From contig CAWIXN010000002.1 in NCBI GenBank assembly GCA_963840095.1, forward strand, positions 558,001 through 622,000: 64,000 bases of DNA, given 5' to 3'. The notes below the pieces were generated by a model. It worked only from the letters and a program-made list of their open reading frames with translations. It ran no database searches and was not told the origin of the DNA. Shown piece after piece: positions 40,520-49,162 of this stretch. This stretch comes from DATBGO01 sp963840095. Lineage in GTDB: Bacteria > Actinomycetota > Actinomycetes > Streptosporangiales > Streptosporangiaceae. The translations under genes and the position numbers were made by a program. Positions within the stretch are counted from its first letter, which is position 1. Every line of letters starts with the position of its first letter.

Positions 40520-40988
40520 CTGCGCGCCTTCTCCCCCGAGCCCGGCGTCACCAGCGGATCATCAGTGATGCAGTTACCACATTAAAGACTTCCGCAGACA
40601 GCCCAATCACCGGGAGTGCCGAAGGTCCTGAAGTAATTGCACAATCATCCCTGATAAGGCATCGTAGCGGAGCTATTAGTCATACCACTCCAACCAGCCC
40701 GTTATCCTCGCAATGTGACGCGGCAGGCCTGAGCGTATACTGGGCTCAGACAACTAGGGAGGCGGCTTTTCTGCTAGGGACAGCGGCTTTTCTGCCGTGT
40801 CGTGCGCGGTAGGGCCTGGCTTCCTTAGTTTCGGGTTCGGGCTGGCATGGGGGGTGTCGCCGTGGGCCAACCGCAGCTTACGGATATCGAGGCCGGGCGT
40901 GACCCGCTGCGCTGGGGCTGCCCGTGACGATCTTCGGACTCAGCGAAGCCGTGACCGGCTGCTTTGCCCTCGGGGCGGCGGGCGCCGC
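40520..40988. promoter_or_regulatory. divergent intergenic region between kaiC and the receiver gene
   Basis: This 469 bp stretch holds no convincing gene and is more AT-rich than its surroundings. TATACT at 40736-40741 with TGTGAC at 40714-40719 (16 bp spacing) is a plausible promoter towards the receiver gene. A 13-bp direct repeat GCGGCTTTTCTGC occurs at 40762-40774 and again at 40783-40795, 21 bp apart (two helical turns), and could be a binding site. The kaiC promoter, on the other strand, should lie at about 40560-40680, where the sequence is A/T-rich. Confidence 0.5.
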
Positions 40989-41297
40989 GTGACCGGCAGC
41001 CGGGTCATCCTGCTGGTCGAGGACAACCAGGACGACGAAGATCTGACGCTCCGGGCCCTGAAGCGCGGCAATGTCCTGAATCCGGTCGTCGTTGCCCGTG
41101 ACGGCGCTGAAGCTCTCAAGTACCTTTGCCCAGCCGACGCGGCCGATGTGCCGCTTCCGGGCTATCGCACCGGCGCCAACGCCTATGTACGAAAGCCGGT
41201 GAACTTCTCCGACTTCGCCGGCGTGGTGAGCACCCTTGGCTCGTTCTGGCTGCTCCTCAACGAGGCCGCACCCGAGTTCATCCCGGCACCGGATTGA
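40989..41297 (+). pseudogene. receiver domain with internal deletion that removes the phospho-acceptor Asp
   Basis: The frame encodes 102 residues from GTG 40989. The start is a normal response-regulator opening (VILLVEDNQDDEDLTLRALKRGNVLNPVVVARDGAEALKYL) and the end is a normal receiver C-terminus (GYRTGANAYVRKPVNFSDFAGVVSTLGSFWLLLNE). Between residues about 50 and 60 the 40-50 residues that normally hold the phospho-acceptor (LLDLKLP-type motif) and the following strands are missing, without loss of frame. The protein would not fold as a receiver, so it is likely a relic. An alternative is a small domain with a new use. The following gene starts 11 bp later. Confidence 0.7.
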
Positions 41298-41308
41298 GGG
41301 TGGCATCC

Positions 41309-42529
41309 ATGAGTGATGGGGACTCAGCGGGACGTGAGATGCTGCGCATTCTCATTCTCGAAGACGATCCCAGGGACGCTGAGCTCGCGCAGCGCCTGCT
41401 GACCAGGGAGGGCGTCGGCTTCACGGCGGTGGTCGTCGATGCGAGGGCGGGTTTCGAGGAGCAGCTGGCCACCTTCAGCCCGGACGTGATCCTGTCCGAT
41501 TTCTCCCTGCCCGGCTTCTCCGGCGCCGCCGCCCTGCAGATCGCGCAGGAGGAGTGCCCGCAGATACCGTTCATCATCATGTCCGGCGTGCTGGGCGACG
41601 AATCAGCGGTGGAGCTCATCAAGCAGGGGGCCACCGACTACGTCCTGAAGGACCGGCCCGCGCGGCTGCCCTCGGTCATCCGCCGCGCCGTCGACGAAGC
41701 CGCGCAGCGGGTGAAGCTGGCCAGGCTCGAAGCTGAGCTGCGCCGCTGGCAGCGCATGGCGAGCCTCGGCCGGCTGGCCGCTGGCGCGGCCTACCAATTT
41801 AATAGCCAGATCGGTGCGATGCTTAAATCCGCCGCGACCATCCGCGATAAAGCAACGCACCGGCCGGGACGAGGCAGCAACGGTAATGGCTGGGACGGTG
41901 TCGGCCGGGACGCCGAGCAAATCCAGCATGCGGGCAACCGGGCGGTCAAGCTAATTCATCAGCTGCTGGAGGCAGCCAGCCAGGAAGTGGTCCGCAACGA
42001 AATCATCGACCTCAGCCAGGTCGTCAGCGGTAGTGCAGAGCTACTGCGGACCACGATGGGCGACCGCGTTGAGCTCCGCCTGTACCCGGCCCCGCAGCTG
42101 CGGCCGGTGCTGGCCGACCCGGGTCAGATTCAGCAGGTCCTGCTGAATCTCGCCGCCAACGCCAGCGAGGCCATGCCAGCTGGCGGCACTTTCTCGATTG
42201 GCATGGAGAACGTGACGATCAGCGACCGCGAATCGCTGTTGCATCCGGGCCTTGCGCCAGGCGAATACGTATGCCTGACGGCGCGTGATACTGGTACCGG
42301 AATGGAGCCTGAGGTTCTTGAGCACGCTCTGGAGCCGTTCTTCACCACCAAGCCCTTCGCCGCAGGCGACGGGCTCGGCCTGGCCAGCGTTTATGGCATC
42401 GTCAGGCAGGCGGGCGGGACCATCGACGTTTCCTCGACGCCTGGTGCAGGCACGACCGTCACCGCGTGGCTGCGCGCCGCTGTTTCTGAAGGCGCGGCCA
42501 GCGCCGCAGCGCCCGTATCGATCGGCTAA
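41309..42529 (+). CDS. receiver-histidine-kinase-like protein lacking the H-box histidine
   Basis: The 406-residue protein has an N-terminal receiver with phospho-acceptor Asp64 (SDFSLPG), a long helix and then a kinase module. The H-box region reads LGRLAAGAAYQFNSQIGAML where related kinases have GGxAHDFNN, so His is replaced by Tyr162. The ATPase domain is intact: N-box LLNLAANASEAMP, G1 RDTGTGM, F-box EPFFTTKPF and G2 GDGLGLASVYGI. It may act as a receiver-gated regulator that binds ATP without autophosphorylating, or it may be decaying. ATG 41309 follows the degenerate receiver gene by 11 bp. Confidence 0.83.
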   Translation: MSDGDSAGREMLRILILEDDPRDAELAQRLLTREGVGFTAVVVDARAGFEEQLATFSPDVILSDFSLPGFSGAAALQIAQEECPQIPFIIMSGVLGDESAVELIKQGATDYVLKDRPARLPSVIRRAVDEAAQRVKLARLEAELRRWQRMASLGRLAAGAAYQFNSQIGAMLKSAATIRDKATHRPGRGSNGNGWDGVGRDAEQIQHAGNRAVKLIHQLLEAASQEVVRNEIIDLSQVVSGSAELLRTTMGDRVELRLYPAPQLRPVLADPGQIQQVLLNLAANASEAMPAGGTFSIGMENVTISDRESLLHPGLAPGEYVCLTARDTGTGMEPEVLEHALEPFFTTKPFAAGDGLGLASVYGIVRQAGGTIDVSSTPGAGTTVTAWLRAAVSEGAASAAAPVSIG

Positions 42530-42592
42530 GGCCGGCCGAACAGCATCTCTGCGGGGTTAGCCTGCTCCCATGACGCCTGGGGAGATCGCGCG

Positions 42593-43573
42593 GTGATACT
42601 CGTGGCCGGCGAAGCGCTCATCGACCTGCTCCCGGTCGGAGGCGTAGTCCAGGGCGGACGGAACTATTTCGACGCCCGGCCGGGAGGCGCCCCGTTCAAC
42701 GTCGCCATCGGCCTCGCCCGCCTGGGCCGGTCAACCAGATTCCTCGGCCGCATCAGCGCCGACGCCTTCGGGCAGCTGCTCCGCAGGGAGCTGAACGAAG
42801 CGGGCGTGGACCTGTCGATGGCCGCTGCGGCTTCGGAGGCGACGACGCTGGGGGTCGCGGCGTTCGATGCTGGCGGAAGGGCCGTATATACGTTCTATGC
42901 CAACGGGACCGCCGACTGGCAGTGGGCGGAATCCGAGGTACCCGAGCTGCTGCCTGCTGATGCCGACGCCCTGTATGTCGGCGGCCTCGCGCTGCGGCTT
43001 TTGCCCGGCCGCGCGGTGCTGGAAGGGCTCATGGGGCGAACTCGGCGGCAAGGTAACACGCTGATCTTCTTCGATCCCAACGTACGTACCGGACTCGGGT
43101 TCAGCGCGGCCGCCGAGCGCGCCCGGGTCGAACGCCAGCTTGCGCTCGCGCATGTCGTCAAGGCCAGCGAGGACGACATTGTGCTGCTCTACCCTGGCCG
43201 GGACTGGCGGGAGATCGCCGCGACCTGGCAGCGCATGACGTCCGGGATGGTGGTCGTGACGCGGGGGCCCGACGGCGCCTACGCACTTGCGCCCGGGGGT
43301 GCACAGGTAACGGTTCCCGCCGTTCCCGTCGACATCGTGGACACCGTCGGGGCCGGGGACGCTTTTGCCGCCGCCCTGCTGGACGGGCTGGTCGGTGAGC
43401 TGCCACCGGATGCCGGGCCTGCCGGGCTGCAGCGGATTCCGGTGGCCGTGATCCGGCGGCTGCTCGAACGTGCCGGTGCTAGCGCGGCCTATACGTGCGG
43501 GCGGGCCGGTGCTGAGAGCGCCGATGCCCGGACGCTGGAGGACATGGTCAGGCGAGTCCGCGAGCTGAGCTAG
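42593..43573 (+). CDS. PfkB-family sugar kinase (fructokinase-like)
   Basis: The 326-residue kinase has the N-terminal PfkB motif GGAPFNVAIGLARLG and the C-terminal anion-hole motif DTVGAGDAFAAALLDGL, in which the Asp is the catalytic base. It starts VILVAGEALIDLLPV and is of normal length for ribokinase-family sugar kinases. Fructose is the likely substrate class, by resemblance to bacterial fructokinases; adenosine or other sugars cannot be excluded. The GTG start lies 63 bp after the previous gene. Confidence 0.85.
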   Translation: MILVAGEALIDLLPVGGVVQGGRNYFDARPGGAPFNVAIGLARLGRSTRFLGRISADAFGQLLRRELNEAGVDLSMAAAASEATTLGVAAFDAGGRAVYTFYANGTADWQWAESEVPELLPADADALYVGGLALRLLPGRAVLEGLMGRTRRQGNTLIFFDPNVRTGLGFSAAAERARVERQLALAHVVKASEDDIVLLYPGRDWREIAATWQRMTSGMVVVTRGPDGAYALAPGGAQVTVPAVPVDIVDTVGAGDAFAAALLDGLVGELPPDAGPAGLQRIPVAVIRRLLERAGASAAYTCGRAGAESADARTLEDMVRRVRELS

Positions 43574-43653
43574 CCGCGAGGCCGCTGCCGCATTAATCCT
43601 GGAGCTACGGCCGCCGACCTCAGCCGACGTAAGCTGCGGGGGAGGAGGCTGGA

Positions 43654-44433
43654 ATGAGTTTCGAACACATCATGGTCGAGCGTTCTGGTGAATTCGCCAC
43701 CGTCACGATGAACCGGCCGCAGCGGCGCAACGCCCTGTCGCTGGCGCATATGCGCGAGCTGATCGCGGCGTTCCGTCAGATCGGGGACAGCGACGCCCTC
43801 GGGATCGTCCTGGCTGGCAACGGGCCGGTGTTCTGCGCGGGCCACGATTTCGCCGACGTTGCCGATGCCGACCTGCTGGCGGTCCGCTCCTTGCTGATGA
43901 CCTGCACCGAGCTGATGAACCTCATCCAGCAGGTGCCACAGCCGGTGGTGGCCCGAGTGCACGGGCTCGCCACGGCGGCGGGCTGCCAGCTGGTCGCATC
44001 CGCCGATCTGGCCGTGGCCAGCGAGGACGCCGGTTTTGCCGCGCCGGGCGGGAAGGGCGGCTGGTTCTGCCACACCCCGATGGTCGCGGTGGCCAGGAAC
44101 GTCGGACGGAAACGGGCGATGGAGATGGGCCTGTCCGGTGACGTGATCGACGCGCCCACGGCGCTGGAGTGGGGGCTGGTCAACCGGGTGGTGCCCGCCG
44201 GGCAGCTCGACTCGGCCGTACACGACCTCCTGGAGCGCGTCACGCAGGGGTCGGCGGACAGCAAGGGCATCGGCAAGCAGGCGCTCTACGCCCAGATCGA
44301 CCTCGACCAGCCGAAGGCTTACGCCTACGCCGTTGAGGTGATGGCGGCGACCAGCCAGCTTCCTGACGCGCGTGAAGGGATGCGCGCGTTCCTGGACAAG
44401 CGCAAGCCACAGTGGCGCCGCGGCCGCTCGTGA
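43654..44433 (+). CDS. enoyl-CoA hydratase/isomerase family protein
   Basis: The 259-residue protein has the crotonase fold: NRPQRRNALSLAHM (CoA-binding), the oxyanion-hole block AGNGPVFCAGHDF and HGLATAAGCQLVASADLAVA. At the site of the second oxyanion and catalytic Glu, the sequence PGGKGGWFCHTPMVA departs from classic hydratases, so isomerase, hydrolase or another crotonase activity is possible. GGAGGAGG precedes the ATG. The enzyme stands alone between the kinase and glutamate dehydrogenase genes. Confidence 0.85.
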   Translation: MSFEHIMVERSGEFATVTMNRPQRRNALSLAHMRELIAAFRQIGDSDALGIVLAGNGPVFCAGHDFADVADADLLAVRSLLMTCTELMNLIQQVPQPVVARVHGLATAAGCQLVASADLAVASEDAGFAAPGGKGGWFCHTPMVAVARNVGRKRAMEMGLSGDVIDAPTALEWGLVNRVVPAGQLDSAVHDLLERVTQGSADSKGIGKQALYAQIDLDQPKAYAYAVEVMAATSQLPDAREGMRAFLDKRKPQWRRGRS

Positions 44434-44618
44434 CCAGGCGGCCCGCGCCGCCGGTGTCCAGGTAGGGACCTCTGGCCTACCGTTTGGGGCTTTTGCCTCC
44501 GTTTATCGCGTCTTTTCTGCGCTACCGTCCGGCCTTGCAGGCCACGAGATGCGGACCGCTGTCCAGGCGGCGCCGGCCTGTGCGTCCCTCCACAAGGGCG
44601 TGGAAAGTGAGGCATGCG

Positions 44619-45977
44619 GTGAACGGCTACATCGAATCGGTACTCAACCAGGTGCGGGCCAAGAATCCGGGCGAGGATGAGTACCTGCAGGCCGTCCATG
44701 ACGTCTACGGCACACTCGGCACGGTGATCGAGCGGCACCCGGAGTACCACACTGCCAAGATCCTCGAGCAGATGGCCGAACCCGAGCGTGTGATCATGTT
44801 CCGGGTCCCCTGGGTCGACGACGCCGGTCAGCTTCAGCTCAATCGTGGTTTCCGGGTCCAGATGAACAGCGCGATCGGTCCCTTTAAGGGCGGGCTGCGT
44901 TTCCACCCCACCGTTTGCCTTGGGCTGCTGAAGTTCCTGGCCTTTGAGCAGGTGTACAAGAACGCGCTCACCACGCTGCCGATGGGTGGCGCCAAGGGCG
45001 GGTCGGATTTCGATCCGAAGGGCAAGAGCAAGGGTGAGGTCAGGCGGTTCTGCCAGTCATTCATGACCGAGCTGTACCGGCATATTGGGCAGTTCACCGA
45101 CGTTCCAGCGGGAGACATCGGCGTCGGAGGGCGGGAGATCGGATTCCTGTTCGGCCAGTACAAGCGAATTACGGGCGAGTTCGCCGGTGTCATCACCGGC
45201 AAAGGGCACAGCTGGGGTGGCTCGCTGATCCGGCCCGAGGCGACCGGCTACGGTTCGGCGTACTTCGCGGAGGAGATGCTCACCGCCTGCGGCGACTCCC
45301 TGGCCGGCAAGACGTGCCTCGTCTCCGGCAGCGGAAATGTCGCTCAGTACACGGTTGAGGCGCTGCTCAACCTCGGTGCCAAGCCGGTTACGCTATCGGA
45401 CTCTGACGGCTTCATCTACGACCGGCTCGGCATCGACCGGGAGAAGCTTGCGTGGGTGCTGGACCTGAAGAACGTGCGCCGCGGCCGGATCCGCGAGTAC
45501 GCGGACCATTTCCCTGGCGTGACGTTCGTGCCCGCCGAGTCCGGTGACCACAATCCGCTGTGGAAGGTACCGGCTGACTGCGCGTTCCCGAGCGCCACCC
45601 AGAACGAGATTAACGGCAAGGACGCCGCGAACCTGATCAGCAACAGGGTCATCGCGGTTACTGAGGGCGCCAACATGCCGACCACCTCCGAGGGCGTCGA
45701 GCTTTTCCTGGCGGCCGGAATCCTGTACGGGCCAAGCAAGGCCGCGAACGCCGGCGGCGTGGCGGTGTCCGGCCTGGAGATGGCCCAGGACAGCCAGCGG
45801 CGGCAGTGGGAGCGGCAGGATGTCGACAAGGAACTGCGCGGCATCATGCGGTCGATCCACGAGCAGATCACGTCGGCGGCTGAAGAATACGGTTACCCGG
45901 GAAACAACGCGGCCGGCGCTAACATCGCCGGGTTCCGCAAGGTAGCCGACGCGATGCTGGACGAATCCGCTCTGTAG
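44619..45977 (+). CDS. gdhA: NADP-type glutamate dehydrogenase
   Basis: The product, 452 residues from GTG 44619, is a hexameric-type glutamate dehydrogenase that aminates 2-oxoglutarate. It shows the conserved substrate block KGGLRFHP, catalytic-lysine block MGGAKGGSDFDPKG, the ITGKGxxxGGS segment and the Rossmann motif VSGSGNVAQY. GTGAGG at 44607-44612 is the right distance from GTG 44619, and the protein then starts NGYIESVLNQVRAK, as the family normally does. The length agrees with the family. It provides ammonia assimilation into glutamate and stands alone. Confidence 0.93.
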   Translation: MNGYIESVLNQVRAKNPGEDEYLQAVHDVYGTLGTVIERHPEYHTAKILEQMAEPERVIMFRVPWVDDAGQLQLNRGFRVQMNSAIGPFKGGLRFHPTVCLGLLKFLAFEQVYKNALTTLPMGGAKGGSDFDPKGKSKGEVRRFCQSFMTELYRHIGQFTDVPAGDIGVGGREIGFLFGQYKRITGEFAGVITGKGHSWGGSLIRPEATGYGSAYFAEEMLTACGDSLAGKTCLVSGSGNVAQYTVEALLNLGAKPVTLSDSDGFIYDRLGIDREKLAWVLDLKNVRRGRIREYADHFPGVTFVPAESGDHNPLWKVPADCAFPSATQNEINGKDAANLISNRVIAVTEGANMPTTSEGVELFLAAGILYGPSKAANAGGVAVSGLEMAQDSQRRQWERQDVDKELRGIMRSIHEQITSAAEEYGYPGNNAAGANIAGFRKVADAMLDESAL

Positions 45978-46024
45978 CGCCTGCGTAAAGCCCGGAGCGG
46001 CCTGCATCACATCGCCGCCGCCAT

Positions 46025-46036
46025 TAAAGATCTTTA
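46025..46036. terminator. 12-bp palindrome in the convergent gap after gdhA
   Basis: TAAAGATCTTTA at 46025-46036 is a perfect palindrome in the 61 bp gap between gdhA and the convergent gene that ends at 46039. It is too short and AT-rich to be a strong hairpin, so a role in termination is only possible. Confidence 0.25.
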
Positions 46037-46038
46037 GG

Positions 46039-46551
46039 TTAGCGATCTCCTGTCCACACCACTTCCGCCCTGGCCGCGGCGTCGGCTAGGGCGGCGCCAT
46101 CCAGGTATGCCACCCCGGTGGGCTGGGCCCGCCCGCTGAGGTGGATCGCCAGCTCCACCGGGCCCGGTGGCGGCAGGGGGGTCACCCACCAGCGGCTGTC
46201 ACTGCTGCCATCCGAAGCGCTAGCGTTGAGCACCGTAAGATACGGCCCGCGGGGCTGCCGGCGTGGCGTGTTCGCGTTCAGGTCAGCCGCCCGCCGTCGG
46301 CCATCGGGGTAGCCGATCTCCAGCCAGGTCATCCGCCCGCGCTCGGCCACGTCTAGGGCCCAGGACGCAGGCTGCCTGGCGCGGCGGGTATCTGCGAGCG
46401 TCAGCAGCGTGAACGCAAAGCCTTCCGGGTAAACCGTGACCGCGCCCACCCACACGACCAGCCCCGCCGAACGCGCCAAGACCACATCCCCGGGCACCAC
46501 CACCGGGACCGTGCCAGACGGCGGGCCGACCCGGCTATCCCGCCCCGTCAT
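46039..46551 (-). CDS. unknown protein with SRWWVTPLPPPG motif (copy 2)
   Basis: The 170-residue protein (ATG 46551) pairs with its upstream neighbour: both share a strand V-x-GDxVLxR-x-G-x-x-V-x-x-GAVxVYPEGFxF, a GYPDGRR or GFPGGKS turn, and near the end SRWWVTPLPPPGxVE or VD followed by a single hydrophobic strand with an E/D-rich end. It has no signal peptide or membrane helix. I do not recognise the family; the strands suggest an all-beta protein. ATGA overlap with the other copy shows co-translation. Confidence 0.65.
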   Translation of the reverse strand: MTGRDSRVGPPSGTVPVVVPGDVVLARSAGLVVWVGAVTVYPEGFAFTLLTLADTRRARQPASWALDVAERGRMTWLEIGYPDGRRRAADLNANTPRRQPRGPYLTVLNASASDGSSDSRWWVTPLPPPGPVELAIHLSGRAQPTGVAYLDGAALADAAARAEVVWTGDR

Positions 46552-47123
46552 GGTGCCGTTTCCGCGGTCGGCCACAGCACCTGCGACCGGCCCGCCGCCT
46601 CAATGATCACGGCCGCAGCCATGGTCGCGCTTCCGTCCGGCTCCGCTGCCCCGCGCAGGAAGACGCTGAAGTCCACCACCCCAGGCGGCGGCAGCGGCGT
46701 CACCCACCATCTGCTCTCCGCCCGCAGCACCGGGAAGTACGACCGGATCGCCGAATCCCCGCCGCAGAACCGCAGCGTCGGCGCCCCCGGGACAGCGTTC
46801 CGCGTCATGCTGTCGGCCGAGTCCGCCGATTTACCGCCGGGAAAACCGACCACGATCCTGGTGGCCGAATCCCGTTCCTCAGGGGTGCGCATATCGAAAC
46901 CGAGCACCTGGTTGCCGGGCGCGCGTGTCCTCCAGGCAGCGCCATCACGTGAATCAAAGCCTACCGTCAGGTAGAACTCAAACCCTTCGGGGTAAACGCA
47001 GACCGCCCCGATCGAGGCCAGCACGCCGCCCTCGCGAACCAGCACCAGATCGCCGGCGACCGTTACCGGCAGTGCCCACGCGGGCGGGCTCTCCGCGCGT
47101 CCCTCACCCCCGGTATAGGCCAT
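46548..47123 (-). CDS. unknown protein with SRWWVTPLPPPG motif (copy 1)
   Basis: This 191-residue protein starts at ATG 47123 (MAYTGGEGRAESPP) and is paralogous to the next gene, sharing the VYPEGFEF, FPGGKS and SRWWVTPLPPPG segments. Its middle includes a longer central section (STATRIVVGF and LRFCGGDSAIRSYF). The Trp-Trp-Val-Thr-Pro motif is the most conserved part of the pair. I do not recognise the family. It is the promoter-proximal gene of the two and overlaps the other by 4 bp. Confidence 0.65.
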   Translation of the reverse strand: MAYTGGEGRAESPPAWALPVTVAGDLVLVREGGVLASIGAVCVYPEGFEFYLTVGFDSRDGAAWRTRAPGNQVLGFDMRTPEERDSATRIVVGFPGGKSADSADSMTRNAVPGAPTLRFCGGDSAIRSYFPVLRAESRWWVTPLPPPGVVDFSVFLRGAAEPDGSATMAAAVIIEAAGRSQVLWPTAETAP

Positions 47124-47184
47124 CACCGGCCCTATCCTCGCACATCGGCGGCCTGCGCATCGCCGCGGTGGTGGCCGCGTTGCG

Positions 47185-48066
47185 TCAGGCGGGGTACAGG
47201 CACTGATTGCTGCGAGCGCTGGCCGGCTTGCAGTAGCCCAGCCAGGTTTTCGCGCTGTCAGGCTGCCACCTGCCATCGGGCACGAAGAATGCCCAGAGCG
47301 TAAACGCGTGCCTGATCCTGCTGTTGCGCAGGACCCTTGACGAGGTCACGGTGAAGGTGTCACTGGAATTCCCATCGAACGACCTCGTGTTGCCGGTCCC
47401 GCACTCAACTCCGTTCCTGAAGCAGAGCGTCCACCACTCGATGTGTATGTTACTGAAGTGACGCTGATTCGCCTGGTAGGAGTACGTTGAGGTACGCGAG
47501 ACCCGGCTTACTTTAGCTCCCGGGTCGACCAGAAGCCGAGTCGTCAGGACATCGGTGGTGGTGCATCCCTCGGGATCACAGAATGCCCCGTTGATCTGGA
47601 ACGGCATCTGGCACCAGGACGCCCACCACCTCGAGCGGTTCCAGGTGACGGGGTGACACCCCTTCCCCCTGATGGGGTAATCCTGGGGGGGCGGGATCAG
47701 CGGTACCCGACCCGTAGACCCAGTGTCCGGACGGGATCCGTCGGGCTCGATCGCAGCCAGGGCTGCCCGCAACTCAGGCACCGTCGCGGATACCAGGCGC
47801 ACGTCGCTGCTGGTGCCCTCCGGCACCAGCACGGTATGACCTGCCGCTGCCCGCTTGATCATGCCGCTAATAGTGACCGCCACCTGACTGGCGGACGCCC
47901 CGGGCGCTTGGCGGGCAGAATCAGCGAACGACTGCCCTGTGGTGGTAACAGCCCAGAACCCACGAGGCGCCCTCGGTACGCTGCGTGCCGGAGCCGCCGC
48001 CGTCGTCAGCCCAGCCGTTACAAGCACCACCGCGACAACACTCGACACGCGCGCTAACTTACGCAT
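47185..48066 (-). CDS. secreted Trp/Cys-rich protein, unknown function
   Basis: The 293-residue precursor has a signal peptide (MRKLARVSSVVAVVLVTAGLT, cleavage after about residue 30 near AAAPARS). The mature part holds several tryptophans and cysteine pairs (KGCHPVTWNRSRWWASWCQM, FCDPEGCTTTD, WWTLCFRNGVECGTG), which suggests disulfide bonds outside the cell. I do not recognise a catalytic motif or known domain. The start at ATG 48066 is chosen because the signal peptide begins there; the frame is open 150 bp further up without similarity. It is separated from its neighbours by over 60 and 250 bp. Confidence 0.65.
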   Translation of the reverse strand: MRKLARVSSVVAVVLVTAGLTTAAAPARSVPRAPRGFWAVTTTGQSFADSARQAPGASASQVAVTISGMIKRAAAGHTVLVPEGTSSDVRLVSATVPELRAALAAIEPDGSRPDTGSTGRVPLIPPPQDYPIRGKGCHPVTWNRSRWWASWCQMPFQINGAFCDPEGCTTTDVLTTRLLVDPGAKVSRVSRTSTYSYQANQRHFSNIHIEWWTLCFRNGVECGTGNTRSFDGNSSDTFTVTSSRVLRNSRIRHAFTLWAFFVPDGRWQPDSAKTWLGYCKPASARSNQCLYPA

Positions 48067-48321
48067 AACGCACCCTTCACCTAATTCAAACGTCGTTGAG
48101 CGTATCGGGTATACCGCCCGGACGGTACCCCCACCCTGCGCAGCCACGGGCCCCCGCCACCGCCGCCTGATGGGGCGGCTGGTATCGGCACTGCGGTTCA
48201 ATAGTGTTGATGGCCTGGGCAAGTCGGTAGCTGGACCTGCGGATCACGTTCATCGAATTGGCCGGCCGGGGCCAGGCGGCTCCCCGTGCGGGCCAGCAGC
48301 CGCTGAGACGCAGGAGGTCCG

Positions 48322-49128
48322 GTGCGCGTCCTGTTCATCCAGCACGATCACTGCTCCCCGACCGGATCGGTGGGGGAGCGGTTCGCCGAGCGCGGCTATG
48401 ACGCCAGCGAGTTTCTCGTCGTGCCGGCCAGCCGGTACCACGATCCCGGAGTGGAGGTCAGCTTCCCCGATCCGGCCGCGTTCGACGCGATCGTGCCGAT
48501 GGGCGCGATCTGGTCGGCGTACGACCACGACCGGATCGGCAGCTGGCTGCGCCCGGAGCTAGACCTGATCCGTACCGCGCACGAACGCGGCATCCCGGTG
48601 CTCGGGATCTGCTTCGGCGGCCAGGCGCTGGCGGCCGCGCTCGGCGGTCACGTCGAGGCGGCCCGGCGGCCGGAGATCGGCTGGCATCAGATCCAGACCA
48701 GCCACCCGGACCTGATCGAGCCCGGACCCTGGTTCGAATATCACTACGACCGCTGGCACGCACCCGCTGGAGCGCGCTCGCTGGCGCACACCGATGTCGC
48801 GCCGCAGGCGTTCGCGATCGGTAACTCACTGGGAGTGCAGTTTCACCCGGAGGTCACGCCAGACGTACTTGAATGCTGGCTCGACAACGGCGGGCACGCC
48901 GACATGACCAGGGCGGGCCTGCATCCCGACGAGGTGCTCCGGCAGACGCGGCGGCTGGCGGCGGTCGCCGCGGTGCGCGCGCACCAGCTCGTGGACCGTT
49001 TTCTCGACACCTTCGTTACCTCCCGCGCGCATCCCGCGCGGCCGGCCGGAGGCCACATCGGGCCCCATCTCGAGAACGGCAAGAACGGCGGAGGCGGCCC
49101 AGCCCGGCCGCCGGCCGCTGACCTTTGA
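48322..49128 (+). CDS. class I glutamine amidotransferase-like protein
   Basis: The 268-residue protein has the class I amidotransferase triad: nucleophile elbow LGICFGGQALAAALGG with the Cys, and GVQFHPEVTPD with His and Glu. The first 80 residues (RVLFIQHDHCSP) match the opening of GuaA-like amidotransferase domains and no synthetase domain follows. The C-terminal 40 residues are Gly/Pro-rich and look disordered. Such stand-alone proteins include gamma-glutamyl-polyamine hydrolases and carbamoyl-type amidotransferases. The GTG start lies behind AGGAGG (48310-48315). Confidence 0.85.
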   Translation: MRVLFIQHDHCSPTGSVGERFAERGYDASEFLVVPASRYHDPGVEVSFPDPAAFDAIVPMGAIWSAYDHDRIGSWLRPELDLIRTAHERGIPVLGICFGGQALAAALGGHVEAARRPEIGWHQIQTSHPDLIEPGPWFEYHYDRWHAPAGARSLAHTDVAPQAFAIGNSLGVQFHPEVTPDVLECWLDNGGHADMTRAGLHPDEVLRQTRRLAAVAAVRAHQLVDRFLDTFVTSRAHPARPAGGHIGPHLENGKNGGGGPARPPAADL

Positions 49129-49162
49129 CAGGTGACACCAACCCCATCGATTCCGGCCGCCG

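Noticed and set aside
40797..40988. Longer N-terminus for the degenerate receiver
   Set aside because: The segment has no similarity to receivers and reads like promoter sequence (direct repeats, AT-rich part); the receiver motif begins right after GTG 40989.
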